A stretch of 64,000 bases of DNA from Alkalibacterium sp049389645 (GCF_049389645.1 NZ_CP186540.1:992001-1056000), one strand, 5' to 3'. Positions 8,193-17,289 are shown, counted from the stretch's first letter. Program-made: numbers and translations. Notes: a model not told the origin generated them from the letters alone.

Positions 8193-8215
8193 GAATGAAT
8201 TCCTGCTTTCGTTTT

Positions 8216-8803
8216 CTATTTTTTGTGTTCGGTGTTCCATGTTGGTTTTTGCTTATTTGTTGCTTGGATTGCATTGGTATACGGTATGACGTACAAAATA
8301 GAATCTTTGACGTCCATGACTAAGACGTTCGTGCCTTGCTCTATAAATGCAATGGGTTCTTTAACGTTTTCGTAAATCTTAGCCATTTTATTGATTTTTG
8401 TAAAGCCGGTGTACACAAGCACTTCTCCCACACCGTCGGCTGTGATCGAAACCGACACCGTACCTTCTTTGCCTTCGAGTTGTCGGATCGATGTGGCGCT
8501 TGAATTTTCTGAACGGCTGCGGAAAGGGATAATGACGAAGATGTTAAGTAGGACAACGCCGGTCACAACCGTTATGACGATCAATAAAAATAGTCCGATT
8601 GAAATAGCGGTGTTGCCTGGCATGGCTTCATTGATCATATAACCAATGAAGACGGAAATCATGAAGCTGACGAACAGGTCACTGATATCGAAAAAACCGA
8701 CAGTGACGATGTCCCGTAATGGTAACGTAAGTAAGGCTAGAATCAAACAGGTGACGAAAGCGAGTTGCATGTATGTTTGGTTTGATAAAATCACGTCAAT
8801 CAA
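8216..8803 (-). CDS. NfeD-domain membrane protein (YuaF-like)
   Basis: 195 residues from a TTG start preceded by AAGGGGGTGA. Three to four membrane helices (about 10-28, 42-60, 67-92) are followed by a soluble C-terminal OB-fold NfeD domain (about 110-180) with LEGKEGTVSVSITADGVGEV. NfeD proteins pair with flotillins; the flotillin gene follows directly and both probably share one mRNA. Confidence 0.88.
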   Translation of the reverse strand: MIDVILSNQTYMQLAFVTCLILALLTLPLRDIVTVGFFDISDLFVSFMISVFIGYMINEAMPGNTAISIGLFLLIVITVVTGVVLLNIFVIIPFRSRSENSSATSIRQLEGKEGTVSVSITADGVGEVLVYTGFTKINKMAKIYENVKEPIAFIEQGTNVLVMDVKDSILYVIPYTNAIQATNKQKPTWNTEHKK

Positions 8804-9559
8804 GTAGGGTTCACCCCCTTTCTATTTTTTCCGCCAAGCGTCACATTTTCAGTCGTCCCCTCAGGAAACGATAAGGGTAAACAAAAAATGAAAAACTAGG
8901 CATATTTTCCCCTTCCACCTGTTTTAAGTATATATATTTATCGTTCATAAATAAAGGGTTATAACAATGAAAAAATATCTTATATTGATTACATATGTAT
9001 TATTCTTTTTTTAATAGTTTAATAGTCACTAAGTGGTTATTGTTGATAAACTGTTGAACTATGAGGCTGATCATAACGAATGGATCCAATAAGGATCAAT
9101 CCGTTCATGTTTCACTTAAGAATAGATGATTACGATAGGTTTGATAGAAGCCACGTTGTAGTCTATTGATAAGGAAGCCGTCTATAAAACCACTGAAGAT
9201 CTCATAGACTAATTAAATAAGAGCTAGAACATTCAAATGAAAAGTGTTCTAGCTCTTATTTTACAATACATGCTTATTTTTTTGGTATTCGTATATGTAT
9301 ATCGACCTTATTAACTTCGTTTCATACTCAATACTGTATCATTGTTAGGTAAAAGAACTGATATTGCTGTTCCAGTGATTGTAGTAGTCACACCATCAGT
9401 ATACAAAAAAGCCTATGGTAATGTAGAAACCTTGTTCTCTCATCTAAAAAGAGACTGAACTCTCTTCAACAAATTGTCGCAACTTGGGATAAAGATTTTG
9501 ACGAATTAAAAGAAATTATTGTTGATATCGTTAAGACTCATACCTCTCCAAATATATAG
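8804..9559. other. Relic-bearing gap with two decayed short frames
   Basis: No intact gene in about 900 bp. 8967-9014 (+) has a ribosome binding site and a 15-codon signal-like start MKKYLILITYVLFFF cut by a stop. About 9200-9215 ends a broken frame DKEAVYKTTEDLID, and 9355-9559 holds RTDIAVPVIVVVTPSVYKKA followed in another frame by LNSLQQIVATWDKDFDELKE. None belongs to a family I recognise. Confidence 0.4.
9218..9258. terminator. Bidirectional intrinsic terminator
   Basis: Fourteen-bp perfect stem TAAGAGCTAGAACA/TGTTCTAGCTCTTA with a 13-nt loop, followed by TTTTA. Confidence 0.8.
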
Positions 9560-9608
9560 TAATCTATAAAGAACAGATCAGGATTACTGATCTGTTCTTT
9601 ATAGATTA
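9560..9608. terminator. Long perfect hairpin terminator
   Basis: Twenty-one-bp perfect stem (9560-9580 with 9588-9608), 7-nt loop GGATTAC. It begins at the stop codon of the decayed frame at 9355-9559 and isolates the XRE operon from upstream reading. Confidence 0.8.
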
Positions 9609-9644
9609 TTTGTAATTAATCAAAAAAATATATGTTATTAGAGC

Positions 9645-9679
9645 TTTACTATACTAACGATGTAAGATATACTTTACAT
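9645..9679 (+). promoter_or_regulatory. Promoter and operator of the XRE operon
   Basis: TTTACT (9645-9650), 17 bp, TATACT (9668-9673). The inverted repeat ATGTAA-N8-TTACAT (9660-9679) overlaps the -10 box, so the XRE protein encoded next probably represses its own operon. Confidence 0.65.
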
Positions 9680-9714
9680 AAAGAACGATATAAGTTACTT
9701 TTAAGGAGACGAAA

Positions 9715-9915
9715 ATGGCTAAAAACTTGCGGCTAAAGACAGCTAGAGCGAGACTTGACATGTCCCAACAAGACTTGGCGGACGCAGTAGATGTCACCCG
9801 GCAAACGATCAGTGCCATTGAACGGGGCGATTACAATCCAACCATCAATTTATGCATACGGATATGCAAAGCATTGAACGTTACACTCAACGACTTATTC
9901 TGGGAGGAAGATTAA
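9715..9915 (+). CDS. XRE-family DNA-binding regulator (66 aa)
   Basis: Almost the whole protein is one helix-turn-helix domain: MSQQDLADAVDVTRQTISAIERGDYNP places the recognition helix at about 29-38. It resembles the small YvaO/YgzD-type XRE repressors. AAGGAGACGAAA precedes the ATG. The next gene starts one base after its stop, so the two are translationally coupled, a layout typical for a repressor with a membrane-protein partner. Confidence 0.93.
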   Translation: MAKNLRLKTARARLDMSQQDLADAVDVTRQTISAIERGDYNPTINLCIRICKALNVTLNDLFWEED

Positions 9916-9916
9916 G

Positions 9917-10348
9917 ATGAACCAATTTGATGAATATCAGAAATTCATGCGTTATAAATACGGTTATCATTCGTTTTTTATTATAGTCGCTTTATCAATT
10001 ATAAATTTTAACCTCGAACTCTTTTACGACATTCAATGGGCTGAAACGAAATCTCTTGAGTTCATTTTATTTATTTTTCTAGCTGTAGGTTATTCCATAG
10101 TGATGAATGTTTATAAGGGTGCTTATTTCACTAAAAAACAAAATTCGAATGTATACGCCTTTATTTTCTTATTTATAGGTCTAGCTAACTTTTATCTCTC
10201 TACTTCTCCATATTCACCACTCATGATTGATGGGTTACTCACGTCAAACAATATCATGCTTGTAAATGGTCTAATTTGGACATCTATTCCATCAGCTTAT
10301 TTCACAAGAATACTGGTGGAGAAAAGACGGGAGCGCGAGGAAAACTAA
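9917..10348 (+). CDS. Four-helix membrane protein, paralogue 1
   Basis: 143 residues with four predicted membrane segments (about 18-36, 47-66, 78-96, 108-130) and short charged ends MNQFDEYQKFMRYKYG and EKRREREEN. No catalytic motif. Near-identical at DNA level to the gene at 10930, so this is a recent duplication. Firmicute XRE genes are often followed by such proteins of unknown role; a sensor for the coupled repressor or an immunity-type membrane protein are both possible. Confidence 0.8.
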   Translation: MNQFDEYQKFMRYKYGYHSFFIIVALSIINFNLELFYDIQWAETKSLEFILFIFLAVGYSIVMNVYKGAYFTKKQNSNVYAFIFLFIGLANFYLSTSPYSPLMIDGLLTSNNIMLVNGLIWTSIPSAYFTRILVEKRREREEN

Positions 10349-10400
10349 CACTTTAAAAATACTTTACTTAACAATACTATACACGGAGGATGATTGATTT

Positions 10401-10826
10401 ATGAAAACTAATAAGAAACTGACAGTGTTGGACTATAAAGCGGGCTATCATTCTTATGTTATATTGACTGCCGTGCTAATGGGAAATATTATCCTGAACC
10501 TGCTTTTTGATTTCCAGTGGGCAGAAACGACTGAAATAGAATATTTGATGATTCTCTTAGCCTCTATGTCTGTAACCATGATTACAGGTATATACAACCA
10601 AGCCCTGCATCAAATCAACCCACTTTACAGGTTTTACGCATATGGGTGGAGCTTGTTTGGTCTGTATTTTGTCTATCAGGCCTTTATCTATGAGAGCCAT
10701 TTCGTTGTCAATGGACTCGTTACTATTTCAGCCGCAATCTTACTCTTTGGTTTGATGTTTATTCTTTCTTCTTTAGCCTACTTTGTTCGGTTGCTGGTAG
10801 ATAAAAAAAGCGAGACCCAAAACTAG
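10401..10826 (+). CDS. Four-helix membrane protein, paralogue 2 (divergent)
   Basis: 141 residues with the same layout as its two neighbours: YKAGYHSYVIL, then FDFQWAETTEIEYL, matching YKYGYHSFFII and YDIQWAETKSLEFI in the flanking copies. The rest has diverged and the N-terminal MNQFDEYQ is replaced by MKTNKKLTVLD. Own ribosome binding site CGGAGGA 15 nt upstream. Function unknown. Confidence 0.78.
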   Translation: MKTNKKLTVLDYKAGYHSYVILTAVLMGNIILNLLFDFQWAETTEIEYLMILLASMSVTMITGIYNQALHQINPLYRFYAYGWSLFGLYFVYQAFIYESHFVVNGLVTISAAILLFGLMFILSSLAYFVRLLVDKKSETQN

Positions 10827-10929
10827 CCAGTATTTACAAAGGCCGTATACAGTTATTTTTAAAATTGAATCTGCGCATGCAGCTTGTTCGCTTTGAAACT
10901 GACTAACTAATTAGGAGGGTTATATACTT

Positions 10930-11364
10930 ATGAACCAATTTGATGAATATCAGAAAATGATGCGCTATAAATACGGGTATCATTCTTTTTTTATAATAGC
11001 AGTTTTATCGATTGTAAATTTTAATCTCGAAGTCTTTTTCGACATCCAATGGGCTGAAACGAAATCTCTTGAGTTCATTTTATTTATTTTTTTAGCTGTA
11101 GGTTATTCCATAGTGATGAATGTTTATAAGGGCGCTCATTTTACTAAAAAACAAAATTCAAATGTATATGCCTTTTTCTTCTTATTTACAGGTCTAGCTA
11201 CTATTTATCTTTCTGCTTCTCCATATTCACCCCTCATGATTGATGGGCTGCTCACATCAAACAGTATCATGCTTGTAAGTGGTCTAATTTGGACATCTAT
11301 ACCCGTTGCATATTTCACGAGGCTGTTAGTAGATAAAAGAAGAAATGAAAACGATAGTGATTAA
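10930..11364 (+). CDS. Four-helix membrane protein, paralogue 3
   Basis: 144 residues, starting with the same MNQFDEYQK as paralogue 1 and differing at only a small share of positions, concentrated in helix 1 and the C-terminal tail. TTAGGAGGGT lies upstream. The 100-bp gap before it has no obvious promoter, so it is probably the last gene of the XRE operon. Retention of three intact copies suggests dosage or variant specificity matters. Confidence 0.8.
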   Translation: MNQFDEYQKMMRYKYGYHSFFIIAVLSIVNFNLEVFFDIQWAETKSLEFILFIFLAVGYSIVMNVYKGAHFTKKQNSNVYAFFFLFTGLATIYLSASPYSPLMIDGLLTSNSIMLVSGLIWTSIPVAYFTRLLVDKRRNENDSD

Positions 11365-11394
11365 CTTTAACTGATTACTCAAGGAGGAATATAA

Positions 11395-12237
11395 ATGACT
11401 GAATCAATCCTAGCTATAACTGGTCCGACGTCCGGTATCGGTCGCGGGGCAGTAAAAGCACTTGTTAATGACTTCGACCGAATGCTGTTACTTGCCCGTA
11501 ATCTAGAAAAAGGGGAAGTTTTGAAAGAAGAACTACTCGAACTGAATCCGGATCTGCACGTGGATCTCATTGAGTGCGACTTAAGTGTCCTGGCGTCCGT
11601 AAGACAAGCGGCAGACACGATAAAAAGCAGATTCGATCACATCGACTGTCTGGTCAATAACGCCGGTATGGTCTCAACGTCCAAAGAAAAGAGCGCCGAT
11701 GGCTACGAACTGATGATGGCTACCAATTATCTCGGTCCTTTCTTGCTGACACATGAGCTGCTTCCGCTTGTGATGAACAGCGAACGTAAGCAAGTCATTG
11801 TCGTCTCCTCAGAGGCATACAAGTTTGCGCCAATGAAACGACCGTTCTTTAAACCTAAACGCTTCAGTCCAGTCGCTGGATACGGGCGTTCAAAACTGGG
11901 GACCCTTTATCTGGCTCAGGAACTGCACGAATTCTATTCCCACAAAGGACTCAAAACAACGGCCGTCCACCCAGGGATGGTCTCAACGAACATCGGCAAA
12001 AACAACGTCAGTCAAAGTGTCGGCACCTTTGTCTTCAGAGTTTTAACTCCTTTCTTCAAAACGCTGGACGAAGGGGCACAATCCATCGTCTCAGCTGTAC
12101 AGCAGCCTGAGAAATACGCAGGCTGCTATTCAGATGAAGGCCGTATCGCTGCGGTCAAGCAGTACGGAAGTGACTTCAAGATGCGCCGGGAATTCATCGA
12201 CGCCACTCTAGAAGAATTGGATTTAGAGTCGTTATAA
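11395..12237 (+). CDS. SDR-family NAD(P)-dependent oxidoreductase
   Basis: 280 residues. Nucleotide-binding TGPTSGIGR at 9-17, NNAG near 90, a catalytic Ser in VVSSEAYKF and catalytic YGRSK near 164. The long C-terminal part and HPGMVSTNIG resemble retinol-dehydrogenase-type SDRs acting on bulky alcohols or aldehydes; the natural substrate cannot be read. GGAGGAAT precedes the ATG. It converges with the next gene and overlaps its end by 6 bp. Confidence 0.9.
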   Translation: MTESILAITGPTSGIGRGAVKALVNDFDRMLLLARNLEKGEVLKEELLELNPDLHVDLIECDLSVLASVRQAADTIKSRFDHIDCLVNNAGMVSTSKEKSADGYELMMATNYLGPFLLTHELLPLVMNSERKQVIVVSSEAYKFAPMKRPFFKPKRFSPVAGYGRSKLGTLYLAQELHEFYSHKGLKTTAVHPGMVSTNIGKNNVSQSVGTFVFRVLTPFFKTLDEGAQSIVSAVQQPEKYAGCYSDEGRIAAVKQYGSDFKMRREFIDATLEELDLESL

Positions 12238-12810
12238 ACTTTTCTTCACCAAATCTTTGAGAGTAGGCAAGACTTCCATTTCAAACCAGGGATTCTTTTT
12301 CATCCATCCGTAATTCAGTGGTGACGGATGAACCAGCGGCAAGTAGTTCGGCAAATACTGCTCAAAGTTCCGGACAGTTTCAGTCAAGTTTTTCTCGCGC
12401 CGTTTGCCTAAGTAATACTTCTGAGCGTAACTTCCTATAAGAATGATCGTCTCGACCTGTGGCATCTCCTTTAGTAATTGGGGGTGCCATTTTTCTGCAA
12501 ACCCTTTGCGTGGCGGCACGTCCCCTGATTTTGCTTTGCCAGGATAATAAAAATCCATCGGCAAGTGTGCAATGTATTCAGTGTTGTAAAAGACATCCCG
12601 GGAGATACCCATCCACTCACGCAGGCGATCTCCGCTTAGATCGTTCCAGAACAACTGTGACTCCTCCGCTTTACGCCCGGGTGCCTGCCCGACGATTGCG
12701 ATACGTGCTTCTTTTGATGCTTTGAATAAAGGCGGGACATCACGTTCTGTATAAGTCTCGTTCATCGGATCAGCCATTATTTCCTGTTCGATTTCTTCAA
12801 ATACTGACAT
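12232..12810 (-). CDS. Uracil-DNA glycosylase family protein
   Basis: 192 residues with the UDG-superfamily signs IVGQAPGRKAEE near 40-50 (water-activating loop region), ETIILIGSYAQKYYLG (central strand) and the DNA-intercalation motif HPSPLN near 161. This is the short family related to Mug/UdgX-type proteins, expected to remove uracil or related lesions. Lacks a visible 4Fe-4S cysteine set. Start has AAAAGGAGCG upstream. Confidence 0.85.
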   Translation of the reverse strand: MSVFEEIEQEIMADPMNETYTERDVPPLFKASKEARIAIVGQAPGRKAEESQLFWNDLSGDRLREWMGISRDVFYNTEYIAHLPMDFYYPGKAKSGDVPPRKGFAEKWHPQLLKEMPQVETIILIGSYAQKYYLGKRREKNLTETVRNFEQYLPNYLPLVHPSPLNYGWMKKNPWFEMEVLPTLKDLVKKSL

Positions 12811-12985
12811 AGTAAGTTAAACGCTCCTTTTATCCGTTATATTATAGTTTAACGTGAAAACCCTGCTGATGACCAAAAGAAAAGTTTCTATATTATTCCT
12901 TCAACTTCTGGTTTAATTATATCAAAAGTCTCACGACATGGTTAATTGTACCTTTTTCGTGAAATGTCTTTATTTATTAGACATT

Positions 12986-13031
12986 TTGACTACAGTTCAG
13001 ATATGATAGTATTATGATTAAAACGCTTTCT
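12986..13031 (+). promoter_or_regulatory. Promoter with downstream cre-like site
   Basis: TTGACT (12986-12991), 18 bp, TATTAT (13010-13015). ATTAAAACGCTTTCT (13017-13031) matches cre with one mismatch and covers the likely transcription start, so CcpA repression of the following dehydrogenase in good sugar supply is likely. Confidence 0.65.
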
Positions 13032-13053
13032 AAAATTTACTAGGGGGATTTAC

Positions 13054-14415
13054 ATGCAGTACTTAGAAAAAATCAAAATCGATTCGTCTCGTCTGTTTAT
13101 GGGCGATGCTGTTCCGGAGATTTATTATCACGATACATACGTAAAAAACATTAAGCCGGTCTATGCCGTTGCTTTACCTAAAACACACGACGAAGTTAAA
13201 GCGCTCGTTCACTATGCTGTTGAAAAAGATTTAGTGATCATTGCGCGAGGTGCTGGTACCGGGGTTGCCGGTTCACAAGTTCCCATTCAGGGCAACGAAC
13301 TGATCATTGACGTTCACTTGATGGATAACATTCTTGAACTGGACGAAGAAACCCTTACTCTAACGGTGGAACCCGGTGTCCTGGTCGGAACGATTCATGA
13401 CTACGTTGAGAAAAAGGGCTACTTCTACCCACCAGATCCGGCGTCCAAGCATTCGACGATTGGCGGAAACGTCGCAACCAATGCCGGTGGTCTCCGAGCG
13501 GTGAAATACGGCACCACACGAGACTACATCCGTGAACTGACTGTGGTTTTACCTACTGCAGAAGAAATGACCTTAGGCAGCCTGAATATCAAAAGCAGCT
13601 CCGGTTATGATTTGAAAGATTTGTTTATTGGATCTGAAGGGACACTGGGCATCACGACGAAAATCCGATTGAAACTTATCCCCTTGCCAAAAGCAAGCGT
13701 GACGATCTTACAAGCTTTTGAAACGGTCCAGCAAGCCACGCAAGCGACACTGGCAATACTGAAGAGTGGCGCCGATCCTTCAGGTGTCGAGCTGTTTGAA
13801 CGCTCTGCTTTGTATTATGCTGAACAGAATTTAGGTTACCCTTTGAAATCTCAAGTGGGCGAAGCGTACCTCATGATCAGTCTGGATGGCAATGATCAGG
13901 ATGAACTCAGTCACCGCATCGCCTTGGCTGAAACGGTCACCCATGCATTGATAATGGAAAGTCATGTGCTGACTGCCGATGAAGCGAAGAGAAACTGGGC
14001 ACTACGTGATAATATTTTGCTGGGCCTGACCGCTTTTACCGAATTTGAACTACTGGATGAAGTGGTGCCGATCAATAAATTCGCAGAACTTATTGAAGCG
14101 ACGAAAGAAATGCAGAAGAAACACGGCTTAAACGTCTTGAATTTCGGACATGCTGGGGACGGCAATGTACATACCCTGCTCATGAAAGATGACCTAACCG
14201 AAGAACAGTGGACACAAAGGCGCGCCGCTTTACTAAAAGATTTGTATCAAAAAGTAGCCGACTTAGGTGGGCTCCCCTCTGCCGAACACGGTATCGGTAT
14301 TATCAAGAAAGAGTACATGAATACCATGACTGAAGACATAAACTTAGACTACATGCGCCAGATCAAACGCGTCTTTGACCCGGATGACCGCTTGAATCCA
14401 GGAAAAGTGTTTTGA
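13054..14415 (+). CDS. FAD-linked 2-hydroxyacid dehydrogenase (GlcD-like)
   Basis: 453 residues. FAD-binding type-4 domain with ARGAGTGVAGSQVP near 64 and PPDPASKHSTIGGNVATNAGG near 129 (written in part), then the FAD-oxidase C-terminal domain with FGHAGDGNVHT and EHGIG, ending in NPGKVF. This is the glycolate oxidase GlcD / D-lactate dehydrogenase family; oxidation of D-lactate or glycolate is expected but no Fe-S partner subunits are adjacent. Strong AGGGGGAT ribosome binding site and its own promoter and terminator. Confidence 0.9.
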   Translation: MQYLEKIKIDSSRLFMGDAVPEIYYHDTYVKNIKPVYAVALPKTHDEVKALVHYAVEKDLVIIARGAGTGVAGSQVPIQGNELIIDVHLMDNILELDEETLTLTVEPGVLVGTIHDYVEKKGYFYPPDPASKHSTIGGNVATNAGGLRAVKYGTTRDYIRELTVVLPTAEEMTLGSLNIKSSSGYDLKDLFIGSEGTLGITTKIRLKLIPLPKASVTILQAFETVQQATQATLAILKSGADPSGVELFERSALYYAEQNLGYPLKSQVGEAYLMISLDGNDQDELSHRIALAETVTHALIMESHVLTADEAKRNWALRDNILLGLTAFTEFELLDEVVPINKFAELIEATKEMQKKHGLNVLNFGHAGDGNVHTLLMKDDLTEEQWTQRRAALLKDLYQKVADLGGLPSAEHGIGIIKKEYMNTMTEDINLDYMRQIKRVFDPDDRLNPGKVF

Positions 14416-14420
14416 CTATA

Positions 14421-14465
14421 AAATAAAGAGGAGCACCCAGTTTGGGTCGCTCCTCTTTATTTATG
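14421..14465 (+). terminator. Intrinsic terminator of the dehydrogenase gene
   Basis: AAATAAAGAGGAGC pairs with GCTCCTCTTTATTTA; inner ACCCA/TGGGT extends the stem. Works in both directions. Confidence 0.85.
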
Positions 14466-14627
14466 TTCAGTTAAGGTCACAGTACTATAGAAACCCAAAA
14501 ACATCATCAGTGGACCTAAACCTTTTCTATACATTCGATTGTTTACATTCTTCAAATGCCCAATCTTGTTCAACATGCACATCAAATTGCAAAATAGTAA
14601 TTAGTATCTCACTGCTATATATTTTGT

Positions 14628-15188
14628 CTATTCACTACTTTTTTTAGCATAGTGTTTACGTGCTTTTGTTCTGTTCCCACAAACTTCCATTGAGCACCAC
14701 TTTCGTCTTCCGCTTGTATCAACGAATAATGCGTAACATGTATTGGACTTGCATTTTTTTATTTTAGGAAACAGTCCATTATGATGGGCCGTAAGCATAT
14801 CATAAGCGATAAGTGAAATGAGTCCTTCAGTCCCGCCTTTACTTGGTGTAGGTCTGAACTCTTTGTCGAAAAAAAGAGGTGCTTTCTCAGTGTTAGATGC
14901 CAAGCTTTCTAAAAATTTCGATTGTGTTTCGGGTTCTAAAAAGAAAGATCTACACTGCTCACGAAATAATTGTATTTTTTTTATATCAATGGGAGATTCG
15001 TTTATTTTCTCCAATTGTTCGGAATTCAACAAGCCTTTTTCTTTCATTAACGATAGCCAAGTATCCATTAAACCTTCTTCTTCGAGAAAATCTGTAAAAA
15101 CATTATTTCTTCCATTAATAGTGTTAAGTATATTGATGAATAAATAATCGGATACATAAGAATATCTGGTTTCTAAATTATTGATCAT
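14628..15188 (-). CDS. CGNR zinc-finger transcription regulator
   Basis: 186 residues. The N-terminal ABATE-type region (about 10-130) is followed by a C-terminal zinc-binding element CKSNTCYALFVDTSGRRKWC then CGNRTKARKHYA, which gives the CGNR family its name. These are stress- or antibiotic-linked regulators of unknown ligand. AAAGGAG lies upstream. Diverges from the OsmC/HAD genes, which it might control; that link is inference. Confidence 0.88.
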   Translation of the reverse strand: MINNLETRYSYVSDYLFINILNTINGRNNVFTDFLEEEGLMDTWLSLMKEKGLLNSEQLEKINESPIDIKKIQLFREQCRSFFLEPETQSKFLESLASNTEKAPLFFDKEFRPTPSKGGTEGLISLIAYDMLTAHHNGLFPKIKKCKSNTCYALFVDTSGRRKWCSMEVCGNRTKARKHYAKKSSE

Positions 15189-15520
15189 TTAAAAAATCTC
15201 CTTTAAGTTGATTGGTTGACTTTAATAATACCATACTGTACTGTTAATAAATAACCACTTGAATTGATTTTAATGGTTATAAGTTGAAAGGAGATAATGT
15301 GTCTAATTAGAGTTTAACAGATATAACATTTGTAGATGAACAAAAGAGGACATAGTTATCCATAGACTTAGAGAACTTTGGTATGGACCTTGTAAAATGA
15401 TTCCACCTGTATCAAAAGATAGAATAATATCTACGGCTAAGAAAATAGTTATGAACAAAGTAGAAATAGGCAATACTTATAGAATGAACAAACAAACTAA
15501 CATGAATAGGAGAAAATAAA
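15189..15520. other. Intergenic region with a short unassigned frame
   Basis: A plus-strand open stretch (about 15342-15519) reads VIHRLRELWYGPCKMIPPVS then KDRIISTAKKIVMNKVEIG and ends in the OsmC leader. It may be the tail of a lost gene; no ribosome binding site or family was seen. The remainder is AT-rich promoter DNA. Confidence 0.35.
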
Positions 15521-15958
15521 ATGGCTAAAAAAATCGAAAGAATTACAGCAACTTCAAAAGGGATGCAAACAATAGCTGATTCCAAAGGGCATCAGATCAT
15601 CATTGATGAACCTAAACAAATGGGCGGAAAAGATGAAGGAGCTAATCCACTGGGGTCATTTCTAGCTTCCCTAGCAGGATGCGAGAATGCTATAGCTAAT
15701 ATGGCAGCAGCCGAAATGGATTTTGATCTTCAAGGTATAGAATTTGATATAAGAGCAGAAATGAATCCAGAAGGCATGATGGGTAATAAAGATGTTCGTC
15801 CCTACTTCCAATCAGTTAAAATAAATGCTCGCGTGAAAACAAGCGAATCTGAAGAGCGTCTCAATGAATTACAAAGAACAGTTGATTCAAGATGTCCAAT
15901 ATTCACATCATTAGAAGCTGCCGATGTCGAAATGATCCCAAATTGGACAAAAGAATAA
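15521..15958 (+). CDS. OsmC-family peroxiredoxin
   Basis: 145 residues with the two redox cysteines of OsmC/Ohr proteins: SLAGCENAI (about 54) and DSRCPIF (about 126). The conserved NPLGSFLASLAGC helix start is clear. Such proteins reduce organic hydroperoxides in the cytosol using dithiol donors. Ribosome binding site AGGAGAAAAT. The HAD gene follows after 60 bp and may be co-transcribed. Confidence 0.9.
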   Translation: MAKKIERITATSKGMQTIADSKGHQIIIDEPKQMGGKDEGANPLGSFLASLAGCENAIANMAAAEMDFDLQGIEFDIRAEMNPEGMMGNKDVRPYFQSVKINARVKTSESEERLNELQRTVDSRCPIFTSLEAADVEMIPNWTKE

Positions 15959-16019
15959 AAACGAAGCATATTTAACACAACGTATTCGAAATGAACATAT
16001 TATATAAGGAGCTGAAGAG

Positions 16020-16688
16020 ATGATAAAAACGGTATTGTTCGATATGAACGAGACGCTGTTGGATTTGAGCGTATTAAAAGAAAATTTCGATAAATATTTT
16101 GAAGATAAATATGTTCTTAAGTACTGGTTTTCTAAGCTTCTTCATTCGTCTACTGTTATAGGCGGTATGGATGACTATACTGATTTTGGAAAACTTGCAG
16201 AAGCAGCGTTGGAGAGTGTCTTTTTAGAGAGCGACAAGGAACTGACTGATGAAATCAAAACAGATATTCTAGGATCGTTCAGAAAACTTCCTGCACACGA
16301 CGATGTAGCTGAAGCTCTTAAAGTATTGAGAGACCATGATATTAAAGTTATTTCAGTCACTAATTCTTCTTATGAAATGGTTGAGGAACAGTTGAATAAT
16401 TCTGGCCTCATCGATTTATTTGACGCTTATTATTCTGTAGACTCAGTAGAAAGATATAAGCCCTTTAAAGATATTTATCATTATGTGCTAAAAGAAGAAA
16501 AAATTAATGCAGCCGAGACGGTCATGGTCGCTGCTCATGATTGGGATCTGTTCGGTGCTAAAAAAGCTGGACTTAATACAGCCTTCATTAAACGCAAAAA
16601 AGATCAATATAACCCTTACTATTTGAAGCCAGATATCTCAATCAGTAACTTAGTGGAATTAGTCCAAGAAATTGTGCGTTTCAACTGA
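16020..16688 (+). CDS. HAD-superfamily hydrolase, haloacid-dehalogenase type
   Basis: 222 residues. Motif I DMNETLLDL at 8-16 has Asp nucleophile and Asn at +2 (DxN), the pattern of type-II haloacid dehalogenases; phosphatases usually have DxD. Motif II SVTNS near 117, Lys in RYKPFKDIY near 151, motif IV AAHDWDLFGAKKAGL near 175. The cap domain is about 15-100. Substrate unknown; 2-haloacid or related small acid. Confidence 0.88.
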   Translation: MIKTVLFDMNETLLDLSVLKENFDKYFEDKYVLKYWFSKLLHSSTVIGGMDDYTDFGKLAEAALESVFLESDKELTDEIKTDILGSFRKLPAHDDVAEALKVLRDHDIKVISVTNSSYEMVEEQLNNSGLIDLFDAYYSVDSVERYKPFKDIYHYVLKEEKINAAETVMVAAHDWDLFGAKKAGLNTAFIKRKKDQYNPYYLKPDISISNLVELVQEIVRFN

Positions 16689-16790
16689 TTGATCACAGAC
16701 TGATCGCTTTAAAAACTCCTCAAAAAACTTTTGAAGAAATTCGTTAAAAATAAAAAAATATAGTATCAGAAACAACTTTAAAAACATGTC

Positions 16791-16816
16791 AAGAACCCTA
16801 CTCCAATAGGGTTCTT
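16791..16816 (+). terminator. Terminator after HAD gene
   Basis: AAGAACCCTA/TAGGGTTCTT with a 6-nt loop followed by TTTTATA. Confidence 0.85.
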
Positions 16817-16894
16817 TTTATACCCTTATCTAATACAGTATAATGTACAAGCATTACGAACGTTAAAAAACGGGATATCATCTATGTAAATGCA

Positions 16895-17171
16895 TCAATA
16901 AAAAAGCTGGCTTCGATATCGTACCGAAGCCAGCTTTTTAGATGTTTTTGTCCTCAAAATAATTCTGTACAATCGGACGGAATCGCTCGATTTTGTATCT
17001 CCCGCAAGACTTACGTGTACAATGGGAAACGTTTGGTTAATTCACGATCGGATTTTTCGATACGAATGCCGCTTGTTTAACGTTCAGTCCAAAATCAGTC
17101 ACATAAGTGATTGTCTGTAAAACCACTGATCAAGCGTCCAGCTGATTGTCCAAGCACTTCAGCCATCGCTT
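16895..17171 (-). pseudogene. Decayed 3' fragment of glyA with its terminator
   Basis: This stretch repeats the glyA 3' end and terminator found at 23544-24027. 16895-17062 is almost identical to 23544-23709; two internal deletions then remove the counterparts of about 23710-23820 and 23842-23929, and the match ends at the counterpart of 24027. It cannot encode protein. Direct orientation with the intact gene means the sucrose cassette is bracketed by glyA sequence. Confidence 0.92.
16901..16939 (-). terminator. Terminator copy beside the glyA relic
   Basis: AAAAAGCTGGCTTCG pairs with CGAAGCCAGCTTTTT. Compared with the copy at 23551-23589 one base pair has changed on both arms (G-C here, T-A there), so pairing was kept during divergence. 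Confidence 0.85.
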
Positions 17172-17190
17172 TTTTAGTCTGAGTCTAGTT

Positions 17191-17279
17191 CATTCGTGAT
17201 CACTTTTATTTTTTTGGTAGAAATACATCTTGAGTATACTACGAAAAACTTCTTTATTAGACTACCTTGAGTTGACACC
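17191..17279. repeat. Diverged copy of 23171-23260
   Basis: About 85 bp align with 23171-23260 in the same orientation, including the identical core AATACATCTTGAGTAT. It directly follows the glyA relic, so both inner borders of the sucrose cassette carry this sequence. Confidence 0.65.
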
Positions 17280-17289
17280 CGGTTTAAAT

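Noticed and set aside
8391..8642. Open frames antisense to the flotillin/NfeD genes (also 6775-7215)
   Set aside because: They lie wholly inside well-supported genes on the other strand, lack ribosome binding sites and match no family.
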